Assembly: GCA_964019135.1 (NCBI GenBank)
Contig: OZ025257.1
Coordinates: 16,519,971 to 16,583,970, forward strand
Length of the DNA stretch: 64,000 bases
Reading direction: 5' to 3'
DNA from: Arenicola marina
Taxonomy: Eukaryota; Annelida; Polychaeta; Arenicolidae
Shown: positions 46,201 to 57,742 of the stretch, piece after piece
How the letters are laid out: every line of letters starts with the position of its first letter
How positions within the stretch are numbered: position 1 is the first letter of the stretch
Position numbers and translations under genes: made by a program
The notes under the pieces: generated by a model
The model's database searches: none
The model's input: only the letters and a program-made list of their open reading frames with translations
Told to the model about the DNA's origin: nothing

Positions 46201-47432
46201 TTGAGTCGGACCTGATCAAGTCATTGTGCCAATTGATGGGCGTGAAGAAAAGTCGCACCACCCCTTACCACCCGATGGGGAATGGTGAGTGCGAGAGATT
46301 TAATCGCACGTTGTTGAACATGTTGGGTACGCTTTCACCAGAAAATAAAGTTGACTGGAAAAGGCATGTATCTTCTGTTGTGCATGCGTACAATTGTACG
46401 AAGCATAGCACGACAGGCTTCTCTCCATTTCACTTGATGTTCGGCCGCCATCCACGTCTACCGGTGGACATTTTGTTCAATCTGAATAACCCGACTGAAC
46501 TTCCCAAGAGTTACCCTAAGTACGTGTTAGGTGTACAGGAAGCGATGAAAGAGGCTTACAAGTTAGCCCTTCATAATACAGGAGACCGACAGGGTCAACA
46601 AAAAGCAGGTTATGATCGGAAGGTCAATACTGCTGTCCTTGTCGACGGTGATCGGGTGTTGGTCCGGAACGTTGCCTTTAAAGGGCCACATAAACTGGCG
46701 GATCGTTGGCAATCGGAGGTCTATGTTGTCGTAAAGAGACCCGATCCTTCAATCCCAGTGTATGAGGTGAAGCGGGAGGATGGGCAAGGAAGGGTTCGTG
46801 TTCTCCACAGGAACATGCTCTTGGCAATTTCAACCCTTATAGATCCCTTGCCAGAAGATGAACATGCAGTTCATCGGAGTTGCAATCCAGTTACAGGGAC
46901 ACAGCCAAATGACGTAGAATCGATGCCAGATACCTCCTCTTCTGAAGAGGAGGATATCTATGTCATGGGCCCCGCCACTGAGATGCAAACGGGACAAATT
47001 CTGTTACGGTCTCCCGTTCCCGCTCCTGAAAGTCAACAACCACCAGTGCCTAAGAAACCAACAAGACCAGCCCCTAGGGCACCACCCGAGCCTGCTCCTC
47101 GTGTTGGTCCTTCTTGTGAACCAGGGACGAGCCCAATTCCTTCACCAATGCCTGATAACGTTTCTATTCCACGAAATGTTGACCGAGCTGATTGCGCTAG
47201 GTCCGCAACAGGATCAATCAATGGATCTGACACCAGTTCTGGGTCGTCTCAGGAAAGGGAAACGGAAGAGGTACGGCCTTTACGGCGTTCTCAACGTAAA
47301 CGGCACCGACCTGTGCGTTATGACCCTGACGTCTATGTCATGAAACAGTCAGTGCGACAGAGGCATAAGATTGAGCGTCAGAATTTATTTCTGAAAGAGT
47401 GTTTAAATGCCATTATAAACAGTGAGCGATAA
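43266..47432 (+). CDS. pol: Pol polyprotein of the gypsy element
   Basis: 1388 residues from the first methionine. The protease signature LLDTGS lies just ahead of it, so in this family pol is likely made as an extension of gag by read-through or frameshift. In order: protease, reverse transcriptase with LLYLDDIIIF near residue 440, RNase H (HTDASGDGLGA near 597), integrase zinc domain (HDEVGHLGRD...CHRC, about 849-890) and catalytic core (from VCVDFLR near 913). A Pro/Ser- and basic-rich tail ends it. Confidence 0.95.
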   Translation: MVSTISESLCARLGLVIHPLEELLAVQGVNGQLLAYAGYVEAELAFDELGTQLVALMLVVPDTQYHMEVPLLIGTNVLQTLFKTSQKGKDLATSWQLAFQAMSVLNHLSGQSSLGEVRTTKPIIIPPQERVVVHGLTRLRTCMRLTVMTEELSAQSLPGGLQLTPSVMKVDPARSSHRVSVEVSNFSTKPVTIPGRTPLCNLQRVSITPGGLTTIKSSESPGQTSNPKPDLDFLTKLDRSYAEHLTEKQTDVVDSLLTSWKRIFSCHDLDLGRTNLVRHPIKITSDVPFKERSRRIPPSMIDEVKEHLTEMHELGVIQPSMSPYASNVVLVRKRDGSLRFCIDLRRLNSITVRDAYPIPRIDETLDLLHGSKWFSVVDLKSGYWQVDVEEQDRPKTAFTVAGLGFWECCRMPFGLTNAPATFQRLMESCMGDLYLTYCLLYLDDIIIFSTTFEDHLHRLESVFQKIEDAGLKLKTSKCKFLQRSVKCLGHVISPEGVHTDPEKVAVVRKWPVPSTVREVQSFLGFVGYYRRFIDGFSKIAKPLHQLTVGGNTRKGRKKPPQPPFDWNSEHQSAFEELIERVSNAPVLAFANYKQPFEVHTDASGDGLGAILYQEVDGLKRVIAYASRSLSKAEKNYPAHKLEFLALKWAVSEKFHDYLYGGKFVAYTDNNPLTYVFSSAKLDATGHRWVAQLANYNFEVVYRSGKLNTDADALSRLKIPDELPKSVSCQVVQAILENPGQQVTWADALCCPLTTVPLTTVATDLTQLSASELLAAQRADADVECLRQVQQGVLSPDSVNRPKVKLLLKDRKRLVFKDGVLYRSCQVFGENRLQLVLPDSMRKSALSGCHDEVGHLGRDRTLALVQDRFYWSGMSADVADYVAKCHRCIKRKVLPGRKSPLVNVVTTQPLELVCVDFLRLEASKGGIENVLVVTDHFTKYAQAFPCRNQTAQTTAKVLFESFFVHYGMPLRLHSDQGRNFESDLIKSLCQLMGVKKSRTTPYHPMGNGECERFNRTLLNMLGTLSPENKVDWKRHVSSVVHAYNCTKHSTTGFSPFHLMFGRHPRLPVDILFNLNNPTELPKSYPKYVLGVQEAMKEAYKLALHNTGDRQGQQKAGYDRKVNTAVLVDGDRVLVRNVAFKGPHKLADRWQSEVYVVVKRPDPSIPVYEVKREDGQGRVRVLHRNMLLAISTLIDPLPEDEHAVHRSCNPVTGTQPNDVESMPDTSSSEEEDIYVMGPATEMQTGQILLRSPVPAPESQQPPVPKKPTRPAPRAPPEPAPRVGPSCEPGTSPIPSPMPDNVSIPRNVDRADCARSATGSINGSDTSSGSSQERETEEVRPLRRSQRKRHRPVRYDPDVYVMKQSVRQRHKIERQNLFLKECLNAIINSER

Positions 47433-47478
47433 TCTATGTCATTGTATTCTATGTAATTGTCGGGACGCCATTTTCTTC

Positions 47479-47490
47479 TGAGGGGGAGTA
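47479..47490 (+). other. Polypurine tract of the gypsy element
   Basis: TGAGGGGGAGTA abuts the start of the right LTR, the position and composition expected of a plus-strand primer. Confidence 0.7.
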
Positions 47491-47949
47491 TGTAGGCGTG
47501 ACCTGAAATGGTCCATGTGTAATGGCACTTTTGTGAGAAGGTCACAGGCTGCAGAAGACTGGTTTTGCGCCTGCGCAACAGTCCACCTCTTTTGGCGCTA
47601 AAACAGGACAGAGAGACAAATGTTGCCGACCAGGCAAGACGTGTTGTATTTTGTCAGACAGACAAGACTTTGACTTTGATTTAGATTAATAATCGTGTCA
47701 CTGCAGGTAAGTTTTAATTGTCTTATTATGTAATACAGAGTATAAATATAATAAGTATGCTACATATGCGATGAATTGTTAACGTTCAATGTATTATCGT
47801 GTCAAGTTGTAAATTAATAGCTTTTTATTGCAACTGTCTTACGTGTCATGTTGTGTTTGTTACAGGTGTTTTAAATTGTATGCACAACCCGAATAAATGA
47901 TATTATGAAAAGGAGAAGCTCTTATTCGTCCTTACGAACTCCTGCTACA
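47491..47949 (+). repeat. Right LTR of the gypsy element
   Basis: 459 bp, TGTAGGCGTG to CTGCTACA. No difference from the left LTR was seen by eye. Confidence 0.95.
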
Positions 47950-49691
47950 CGTACATAGCACAAAGATACTTTGACACTAGTAGGCGAGCTTTTAAACTGG
48001 GACTTATTGGTCTGCAGTAGTGTTCTAGCATTCTGTCACAGCTAAAGGCTCAGTGTTTTTGGACATTGGTGAGAGGTGAGGTTTTTATGATGTCCAACTA
48101 TACTTTGGCACAGAACTCAGGAGCAAGGATAGTTTACACTATGCTATTTGCAGCAACAAGACTGAAGTCAGAGCCAGTCAGAATGCAACCATGTAAGACG
48201 GTTAGCCATAGAGCATCAGCTTGCGGCCAACAGGTGAATATACCAGACGCTTTTGCAGAAACTTGTGTACATTATGACAAAAGCAAAGGAGGAAATTAAA
48301 GATAATGATTTAAGCAGTGGTTGATATCGGAACAAGAATCTACCGAGGCTCCCAAGAAGGACAAAATCAAAATTACAAAATAATGCGCTTTTATTATGAT
48401 GACAGAGACAGCATAACTGTCACATCGGAACAAACATATCACTCATATACACTTGACATTCCTCTCTCCACACACTCGCTTACACTCTTTTTGTTTACAA
48501 GTAAAAGTCAACAAGTGTAACCAGAGAACACAAAGCCAATACAACCAGTATGCAATAGCCATTATAGATGAAATGTTGATGAAAAGCAAAAGTAGTATCT
48601 ATTTTTTATCAGTATCTATCAGGAGGCTGCATGCTGTCCGTAATCACTGTAACTCATAGAGATTTCTTCCTCTTGGTCTGAAGTAAACAAGAAAAAGATC
48701 GAGTTGGTTAAATCACGCAAGTCCGGCCACGTTCAAATATGTTTCCCTGGGTAATGAACAAGCATTAAATATCAGTATTTACTATTTAAAAGTAGTTCAA
48801 TTACTTAAACATGAGTTTTCCCCTGAGAAACTCGTAAGTCCTTGTTCCATAGATAAAGCTATATTGTATGTCATGAATAAAAGTGCATGTTGCGAAAGAC
48901 TTTATTGCCAGACTGGTGAGTCTTGTGTGGGAGTGTGGCTTTCTTGTGTACTACGTCATCAAAATTCGGCGTTTTTGCCTTTTAACATGATAGATACGAG
49001 CATAGATACATTTAATGGATCCAGTGTTCAAATGTGTAGGGGGAAAAATGCAGTACATGTAACTTTAGTAATTAACAATTATACTTCCTGTCGCCTCTAT
49101 CACTTGTACGTGTAGAGAAATAAACTCAATTAAGCCTAAGTTGTCACTCGCGAGGAGCTTACAACATATCACTAAATACAATGGAACAGCCACTCTCTTC
49201 ACCACCTGTTCTTGCCCCCACGGTATCCCTCTTTACCAGGACTTACAAGAGGATATGGAACGCCGAAGTTGCCAAAATCCTGGAAAGTTTTCGTTTTGGT
49301 TCTGCAATATGATATAACACGAAATGCAGTCATTCCTGACTAAAATTACGCAAGGAATTTCTTTTAATTTATCACTCAACGTGCATATTTGTGCTATCGG
49401 CCCATCAGCGATACTTAGAAAAAGTCACGCTACAGACTTGCAGCTGTTTTCTGACATCATTTAAGCAGAATACTAATGTGCGCATGTCATGGTTATCAAT
49501 GGTTGAGATTATTGTGATGACTGCTTGAAAACAGTCAATAATACATAGGATCCCGTAAACGCAAATTCATTATACTCAAATACAAACCAAACAAGGACGC
49601 TGAAAGCTACAAAAAAACAAAACACGAAAAACTTAATTTCAAAATAACTGTTACGGGCGCTAAATGCTACGTATAAACGCTATCTATAATC
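47950..49691. other. Region between the gypsy element and CDK10
   Basis: The first part (47960-48130) repeats words of the left flank of the gypsy element (GACTTATTGGTCTGCAGTAG, TATACTTTGGCAC). The rest is AT-rich and unassigned and includes the 3' side of CDK10. No polyadenylation signal was identified with confidence. Confidence 0.45.
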
Positions 49692-52600
49692 CTACTTTTC
49701 TTTGCTGTCGCTCGGTGTACTGCTCTTCAGGTTCCTGTGTTGAGGAAACGACGGCATAAGATCGGGTTCGCAGGCTGCAACAAAAGAAAAATTCAAGGTA
49801 ATTGCAGTGTGGTGTAATTACTCTAGTAAATTGTACCTACACCTAGATACATTGAACCCAGCAGAACAGCCCACTCGGACTATATAGTGAACATCGTCCA
49901 GTTAGGTTTAGTTAGCATATTGCGCGACTACCGAAAAGTTATAACAATATATATATCATGTTTTGCTAATAAACTAGTTCAACCATAGTGACTCGTTTCT
50001 GGTACTACAGTACGTCCAGAGCACGTGTTTACGTTTCCATCGTTGGAACGGACATGCGCCATATTGGATTTAGTGAAATTAGATTTTTAATATCATCCAG
50101 AAGCAGATATGCGCCATTTTTCGGAATCACTTGGCTGTGGCCGATTCTGACACCAGGTCCGGGATAACCCATCCCGCACTCTGAGACAGGGCATTGGCGA
50201 ACAAAAAGTTTAATTGTCTCACCCAACTAGGGTTGATGCGAGAAAATACATATGACATGGTTTCTCGTGGGAGATGGGGTTACCTATCCTGTCCTATCCT
50301 CGCCTAGAGGCTCAGAGACTTGCAGAGATAAGCTGAGATCTCACACTCGAATCAATGCCATATGCATATCAACAATTCTAACCTTAGATTATAGTCAATC
50401 CGTTTTTTATCGTGTGTACCACGCATTTCGTATTTTAGTTCGCGCTGTTTCATCGTGTTCTTCAGGACAAACATGTATGAGAGAGTATATAACGGGGAGG
50501 GGACACCTTTTTCGATCCCCGTGTATGGCATCCAGGAATTCGTGTGAGATTCGCGATTAGCTGTTGGGAATTTTTTGTGGGGGGGGGGGGGGGTATCGTT
50601 TTTGGTACAATTTTTTTCGCGCTCTATTTTGAGCAGTCCTTGTCCATATTGCATGGCCCTTCTAATTACTTGGAGATTCGATATTGCTCTCCCTAATTCT
50701 GGGCGATTCGCGATTTAGCCGGGTACCCCCCCCCCCCCCCTCTCCACCAGGTATTGCTCTGTGGCTTTGGCGCCCAGTAGACACAAGTGGTCACGTGGTT
50801 CACACATATGACGCGTTCTCCCCACGTTTGCACAACTCACGGTAAGGCTGTTCCTTGAAGTAGCCACTGTTCAGGCAGTCCTCCGCCGTCGCCCTACAGA
50901 AAGAACAACTATACTTGTTAAAACCACCATATTAGAAATATTTTAGCATAACGACACATACTTCACAATTGCTTCCCTATTCAATAGTTCGAAATGGTGT
51001 CAATTCGGCTTAATTAAGTCTGCACACATTGAAGCTAACTTGGACCGAGAGACCTCCCGGGATAATAAAATGGGATTGGATAAAACTTGCTACAGTTGTC
51101 GGTGCCAGGGTTCGAACCCACGACCTGTTGATTTGCAGCTGAGCTGGTTAACCAACTGAGCTAGTTAGGGAGGCTTCCCATTTAATAATTTAAATTTTGG
51201 GATTGGTACAGAATAAATGCCATTATAGCGAGCGCAAGCGAGCTCTTAAGGTAACATGCGTGCATATTCAAAGTCCATTTCAAGCATAGGCTTAGGACTG
51301 TCATTTCGCGTAACAACCCCCATGAGACGTTTTCGGATTCGGAGTAAATATCAGCCGTACATAAATATATTTAAGCAAAGAGAGGTCGAAGCCTATTATG
51401 TCAGGTCTTTAATAATTAAATCAGCTGCCCCACAAAATTAACGAATAAATTATTCAATGTAAACACTGGATGTATACTTCAAATTAAAGTTAATTTATAA
51501 GCGACGGGCTAAATGTTTGTTGCCAAGCAGAGCGCTCTTGGTGACCGCCCATCGGCTGCTGTCATAGTGAGTAGTTTTGTCGTCAAAATGTTATAAACAT
51601 GACGTCACAATGGGAGTTCCTAAGCAACTGAATGATATGCCACAAGCACGTGCATGGTATATACATCATCCGGCCACAGATATTCTTTATGGCAAGCCGA
51701 ACTGAGATTAATTTTGAATATTAATCTAGATGTATCCCCGTCGGAATATCTAAGTTAATAAATATACGCTCGCATTTTTTAGGTAGCACCTATCCATATT
51801 ACAGTATGGTATTGTTTCACGACCAGTCGAGCATCATTACGTACACCGTTGTTTTGGAGACAGATGGCGGTTAAGGAGGGTCTAGGGTTCAGGGAAGGGT
51901 TACCTTTTGGTCGGGTCGTACATGAACATGAAGTTGAGCAATCGAAGTCCAGTCTCCGATAGCCACGGGAAGGTGTGACTGAGATTGTTATATCTGCAAC
52001 CATTCACCCAGTTGATAATTGCTCAAGAAATGTCTCTCTAATAAGTAGTTCAATACTTGTAATGCGTCTATTTGTAATGCGGAGGGGGGGATTCAGTATC
52101 ATATATTGTAGATATATGTAGTATGTAATTTTCTCTCAAGGGGTATTTGGGGTGCACAAACTGAATTATTTCTATTCATCATGTAAATAAGCACAGTACG
52201 CTTCCACTATGGAGTGACAAAGATAAAGAATCATATTAAGGCACTCAATTATTACAAGTATAAACAGTAGTAATGATAAAGGTTAGATATTCTTGTAAAC
52301 TTAGTCATTGCTGATCTTTAAGCTTCCTCCTTCGCGAAAACAACTTACGGTTGTTTCTTCAATGTGAAATTTTCTAAGGCCGGCAAAGAGCTAAATCCCT
52401 GAAACAAAACAAGATATACCTCAATGTTATACATGTATATTCAGACTAACATGGTAGTGGAAGTTAGATGTGATATAATGATCAAACTGGTTTAAAAAAC
52501 ATGCTCAACCCGTCATTATAGCGCCCCATGACAATACAGCAATTCAAATCATGATTCAAATCAACCAAAAATGTAAACACATTGCAAACTCCGTGATTGG

Positions 52601-55600
52601 ATTGAAAGAAAATAGAAATACCCCATCACTATCCTGAAGAGGCACTGACTACTCGTAATCATTCTGGGCGTCTTCAGGGCTGTGTTACATATCAGAATCT
52701 TGAACTAAAGGAACGGTTTGTGCGAGCAATCAGATTGATTTTAACTATGACTGGCCTTCATCTAATGGAGTACAATTGATCATATAATATTAGAGAGACG
52801 CGTCGCGCGCGCACACACACACATGAGAGAGAGAGACGCTCAAGGTAACCCCCTTACCGGCCAGATGCTCTCGTTTGGCGTCCCGAACATGTCGATGATG
52901 AGCTGTATCTGTTGTATCTCAGATCTGCCTGGCAGCAGCGGGTGATGCGCCAGCAACTCCCCGAGGATGCAGCCACTCGCCCTAGAGAGGAGTGACAGTG
53001 GTAACCACTATAACAAGCAATCAGAACACATTCATTCGCTCAGAGCGTGCTCCCCTGGGCCCTTGAACAAAAATGTAGGAAATTTGCCATTATCCACTCG
53101 CTATCTCAGCCATGGTATGGTCTACAACGGCGCACTATGTTCAAGAATACTGGCCCTGAGGAATAACGCAATGATCCCCGGATAATGAATATCGCACTGC
53201 TCCCCAAAAACAGAATTGGACCATGACGTAGCCAGAGCCACAGTAGATATATTAGAAGATATCTTGAAGCACTAATGTAAGAGGTCAATGACGCTTCGTA
53301 CGTCGTATCTTAGCTATGAACACGTTTTTCTATCCTTGCAATTGATCAGCAAACACATCTTCATATCCAGAGGTTAAACATGTAGATATACCCATATTAT
53401 TCCTCAGACATGGTCTAACAAACGTGATAAAGGAATATTTGAACAACTGTGCCATGAATGATAAGAACATTTAGTGTAGGCAATGCAATATACGAACGGT
53501 TCAAAATATAGGAAAACTATAGGAATGATAGGAAGGCTGAGAGGCGTGGCCTACCACATATCGATGGCTGTTGATTGGTTCTTGTCGCCTAGCAACAACT
53601 CCGGAGCCCGATACCTGGACATAAAACATACACATGAAGGTAGAAAAAATGATACCCGGGATATTAGACATTATCATCCTTATGTCAGTCAGTCGCACTT
53701 ATGGCATGTCATTTCAGCCATTTTTAATGCAGTTGTGTAACTGAGCTTTGGAAGAACGCTTTAAGCTCTGTGTGTCGCATCGCGACAATTGGTCAAGCTA
53801 GAGAGAACGCATGTCTCCGGGAGTAACCGCTCTACGCTTTCCATTGGAGCTTCATCCGGCACAAACATTGTACAGGTGGGCTTCGCACCACTCATCGGCC
53901 GCTTGGTTTGGCCGGAGCAGAGCACACTCGACATCAGCCGCACGCACAGTGCCACTGGCAAGTTACTATGCCACGGGGCGACCCCATGCTAATGGTTTAA
54001 CAGGGTTCCCTACGCTCGGATACATGTGAAATCAAAAACTTGGTAGACACCATGGGGTCGTCTCCGGTTGGAAGTATGTGAAATCAAAAACTTGGTAGAC
54101 ACCATGGGGTCGTCTCCGGTTGGAAATATGTGACATCAAAAACTTGGTAGACACCATGGGGTCGTCTCCGGTTGAAAATATGTGAAATCAAAAACTTGGT
54201 AGACACCATGGGGTCGTCTCCGGTTGGAAATATGTGAAATCAAAAACTTGGTAGACACCATGGTGTCGCGGCCACTATATAAGTTCATTCATTAAAAATG
54301 ACTGGGGCAAGTCACTTTTTAAATAAGAATAGCTAATAGTGTAATAACAGCTTTAATAATGAATATGCGTAACAGTCTCACCACAATGTTACGACCTTGG
54401 GAGTCATCGGCTTGGTGGGAACGCCGTACTTCCTGGCCAAGCCAAAGTCAGCTGCAAGGGACACACATAGCAATTATGTACATGGGAGCTTAAATCGGTC
54501 GTCTATGCTTAATGTGGTCCTTACAAATAACTCAAACTAAGAAACATGTACACATCAAATTATAGGCATAAATACATAGATAAGACACATAGCTATTAGA
54601 AGAAGACAAAACTGAGAGACAAAACTGATAGCAAAAATGTCAGCGTAAATGTTTTACTGACATTAAATTATCGCACTTCTGCATAAATAATTAAAAACGA
54701 AAATAAACCGAACGCAATTTTAGACACACCCACCTATTTTGACACAACCTTTGTCCGTCATTAGCAGGTTTGAAACTTTCAAGTCCCTGTCGTGAAAATA
54801 TTCAAATTATAGGCCACAAATAAATACAAACACTAAATGCAATCATGAGTGTGCCTATTAAGGGCATCGACGTAAACTATTCCAATCTTCACAACTTTCC
54901 TGCATAAAAAATGGCCGTACCTTGTATATAGGTTCGTGGAAACTAGACGAGGAAATATGTCGCAATTAGCCAGGAAAGTCGAGGCAGAAACATCATGTTG
55001 GTATTTCATATTTGTGTCATTTTATGACCTCACTAGTGCAATAATGTTCTATACTTGTCAGTAAAATTCATTGACGGCAGCCTACTCAGCATCCCTATTA
55101 TATCTCTGGAATAAACCAGTGGATACTGGTGGACTACATACAAATCTGTGACGTAGTATAAATATCTAACGCTCAGATGCTAAGCAAGCAATAGCTTGTC
55201 TGCGATATCTACCACTGTATATGAAGTAAATGTCTTTTGCTGAATGTGAATGCGACGCTTTCACTTGGGCATACCATGCAAACACTTTGGAATAGGCGGG
55301 AAATACTGTATAAAAAAACTTTAATCATTTAGTAGTACGCATGTACGTGCAGTACTTTAAATTTGACTGTCGCCCGTCATGATAAGTTATCCCTCACTGT
55401 ATATGAGGACACATACTACAACCTGTACAAACATATACATTGGCACAGGCTGAAGCGAGTTCTAACCTACGACACGCCGCAAAAAGCTACTAAACAACTA
55501 GATCGTCGCGGCATATGCATTGTGATTTAGAGAACTTATCAAGTATGGGTACGTACCGGTGACTAATATAGTGCTCGTGTAGGTACTTCAATCCTTTGAA

Positions 55601-57742
55601 AACTTGTAACATAATACATTTCACCTGCAAAACAATACAACAGTACCAGCTAGGAAGAGAAATTTTGCCGCCATTTGAAATGTCACGAATATAGGCAAGA
55701 TGGTAACCAATAGCAAGGTTATACCGAGGATGACGTCACACCGGCGCTGCCGTGAATGACGTCATAGTTGATGGCGTCACACCAACGTTAGAATAAATGA
55801 CGTCACGCCGGCGTTACAACGAATGACGTCATACCGTGATTCTATGTCAATGCTTGGTGTTCGGAAGTTGTAAACACAAGTTATTTCCCATGTATTGTCC
55901 ACATGGCAATCGTTTTTTTGTATATTCAGGACGCTTTAACCCGTTTTGGTCATATCGCGTCAATGGGAGAAGGAAAGGAGAGTGGTAACCCCCTACTCTT
56001 TGCGAAGAAGGACCTGGGATCTTTATCTTGCGACCAAACAAACTGACCACAGCGGGGCACGAACCACCCATCCAAGTGTCGTTAGGCTCTCAAATGGCCA
56101 GAGCGCTGAACGCGAGCGTTCTAACCCACTGAGCTATCGAGCGGCCTTCGTGGCACTCGAATCGCGCACGTAAGACAAACACAGTAGGACATAAATACGG
56201 TTGTCTATCAATTAAATAGTGTGTCGATGGATTATACTTGATATTACGTGTGCTATTACCTGCGCCTCTGTGAATGGTTGCTGCATGTTATCAAGCAGAC
56301 TGGCCAGATCTTGTTCACAATACTGCATCACAAGGAAAATGCTGCAAAAGAGACCTCGATTTAACAATGTATCGCAGCTTCTTAATGGCAAAAAATCATA
56401 TGTACTTGGACTGATATATTTGGCATTTGTTTCATGTCGTTACATCATGTCAACCAGTTGTTACGATTTCACATTCAAAATTCATATGTTATTCTTAGTC
56501 AATATGTTTAGACGTGCTACCTCTCAAAATGCCTTAGCGAAACACTTACCTATCTAAACTCTTTCCCACAACAATTTCACTGAGTTCCACGATGTTCTCA
56601 TGTCTCAGGTGAAGCAGAATATTTATTTCTCTCAAGCCACTTATAGGAATACCTAAAGTAATAACAATTGGTATTCTCAACATAATTAACCACAATGTAT
56701 GGCTGCCTTGAAGCTACACTCTTGCAAACCATTTTACTGCAAACATTTTCTCATTGACATATTTTCAAAAGTCTTTCATTCCACAAATTGTATATATCAC
56801 CTACCCTTAATTTTATAGCTAAATATTTATTTATGAACAAAAATTGAAATGTTGGATGACATCTACATTTTCGCGGGGGTAAGCACATGGGAGAAACATA
56901 GTAAAACAGTTTGGACGATTTTATGTAGTTTTGTTTTGTCCTTTACCGTCTTTTTCCTGTTCCATCCTCATCTTCTTTAGGGCCACAACTTTGCCTGAAA
57001 TCATATCCCTTGCTCTGTCTGAAGTAAAATCATATTGCAGCATTACAATCCTTGCCCATTATATACAAATAATGCATCAGTGGTTTACAAAATGGTAAAA
57101 TCACATATTTTTACCATACAAATCAGAGTAACTTTTGGTGGCACAAGTCAACTAAATTTTAATATATTTCTATACTTTTAATTTTATCTGCATATATGAC
57201 CTTAACCTTGATGCTATTATGACCAGCCACATATTTGTTGTGCAATACCAGTTGCATAAAATACTTACATACAATACCATATGTTCCTTCTCCAACACGA
57301 TTCAGCTTTTCAAATTCAGTCACACTTCTGCATGTTCCAAGCTTGAGAAAAACAAAATTGCAATAACAAAAGTTTAAATTACATTTTCCAGTCAGCTAAT
57401 TAGACGTCTCAAAAGGATTTGGTAAGCTCTTAGCATCATTTCTACTCTGTAGCAGCATATGTATTAATGTTGCTGACATTTATATATACATGTATTGGTA
57501 AAGGCTGCCTGGTATATGTAGCTGCAGATGCTACTAACTTTTACTCATAGATATTTGAATATTTTCTTAAAATTCAAACTTCAATTAGAAAAAAGGAAGT
57601 AACTGTTTTTTACCCGTAATTCCATTGGAATTTCTCTGTAAGTTCCATCCTTTAATGAATAGAAGCCTGTCACTTGTTCCTTAATTGAACACTCAGTAAT
57701 TGCTGCATCTTCCTCAGTTTTCTTCACTGTCACCTCCATCAT
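49692..57742 (-). CDS. CDK10: Cyclin-dependent kinase 10, 14 coding exons
   Basis: Exons, 5' to 3': 57614-57742, 57269-57341, 56947-57018, 56550-56652, 56260-56341, 55557-55624, 54734-54786, 54382-54451, 53555-53614, 52858-52981, 52349-52398, 51904-51993, 50841-50893, 49692-49774. They sum to 1110 nt, a 369-residue protein (human CDK10 is about 360), and every intron phase agrees. Landmarks: [14 protein letters not shown], glycine loop [17 protein letters not shown] (catalytic Lys), PISGLREI (PSTAIRE-equivalent helix), [70 protein letters not shown], and a tail with [18 protein letters not shown]10 pairs with cyclin M and phosphorylates ETS2. All catalytic residues are present. Two in-frame ATGs (57742, 57739) start the frame. 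A TTTTCTTTCAG acceptor at 57784 shows that the 5' UTR is spliced. Confidence 0.97.
50500..50750. repeat. Repeat family with TCGCGAATCTCCAAG subrepeats, copy 2
   Basis: Inverted relative to 8836-9170: CTTGGAGATTCGATATTGCT..CCCTAATTCTGGGCGATTCGCGATT. Contains G- and C-runs (50577-50593, 50727-50740). It lies in the 3' region of CDK10, in the intron between its last two exons. Confidence 0.55.
51040..51174 (-). mobile_element. tRNA-derived SINE (family 3)
   Basis: On the minus strand: GCCTCCCTAACTAGCTCAGT, GGTTAACCAGCTCAGC, then GTGGGTTCGAACCC (B box), then a body GCAAGTTTTATCCAATCCCA. The 3' acceptor arm does not pair with GCCTCCC, so it is not a functional tRNA. It lies in a CDK10 intron. Confidence 0.75.
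53755..53995 (-). mobile_element. Diverged SINE (family 1/2-like) in a CDK10 intron
   Basis: GAACGCTTTAA, CATGTCTCCGGGAGTAACCG and ACAGGTGGGCTTCGCACCAC..CGGCCGCTTGG match words of SINE family 1 and the copy at 22900-23050. Weak but ordered similarity. No target duplication was found. Confidence 0.45.
54021..54266. repeat. 52 bp tandem repeat, about 4.7 copies
   Basis: TATGTGAAATCAAAAACTTG plus GTAGACACCATGGGGTCGTC plus TCCGGTTGGAAA, nearly identical copies. It lies in the intron of CDK10 between the exons at 53555 and 54382, within 120 bp of the latter. Confidence 0.9.
55731..55831. promoter_or_regulatory. Cluster of four TGACGTCA (CRE) octamers in a CDK10 intron
   Basis: Perfect CRE palindromes at 55731-55738, 55757-55764, 55798-55805 and 55824-55831, plus one variant TGGCGTCA at 55772-55779. 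They sit in a short tandem array (unit roughly TGACGTCAC..CGGCG). Such sites bind CREB/ATF dimers. Whether this is an enhancer or just a repeat is not shown by sequence. Confidence 0.6.
55913..56150 (-). mobile_element. SINE family 1 copy in a CDK10 intron
   Basis: Head GATAGCTCAGTGGGTTAGAACGC on the minus strand, family body, and tail ending CCTGAATATAC. The flanks TGGCAATCG (55904-55912) and TGGCACTCG (56151-56159) are a 9 bp duplication with one change. Confidence 0.8.

Larger units (their letters stand above)
39647..47949 (+). mobile_element. Ty3/gypsy LTR retrotransposon, looks whole and very young
   Basis: An 8.3 kb element with two 459 bp LTRs, a roughly 1.7 kb leader, one gag frame and one pol frame. 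The flanking duplication is CGTA (39643-39646 and 47950-47953). The LTRs show no difference by eye, so the insertion is probably very recent. The order protease, RT, RNase H, integrase places it in Ty3/gypsy (Metaviridae). No envelope-like frame is present. It has landed within a locus that carries a direct repeat on both sides (words like CTGCAGTAG..GTGTTCTAGCATTC at 39580 and 48012). Confidence 0.95.

Noticed and set aside
51100-51174. tRNA gene candidate with A and B boxes
   Set aside because: The acceptor stem does not pair and a SINE body follows; it is a tRNA-derived SINE head. The same applies to the tRNA-like heads at 21933-22191, 26716-26972 and 55913-56150.
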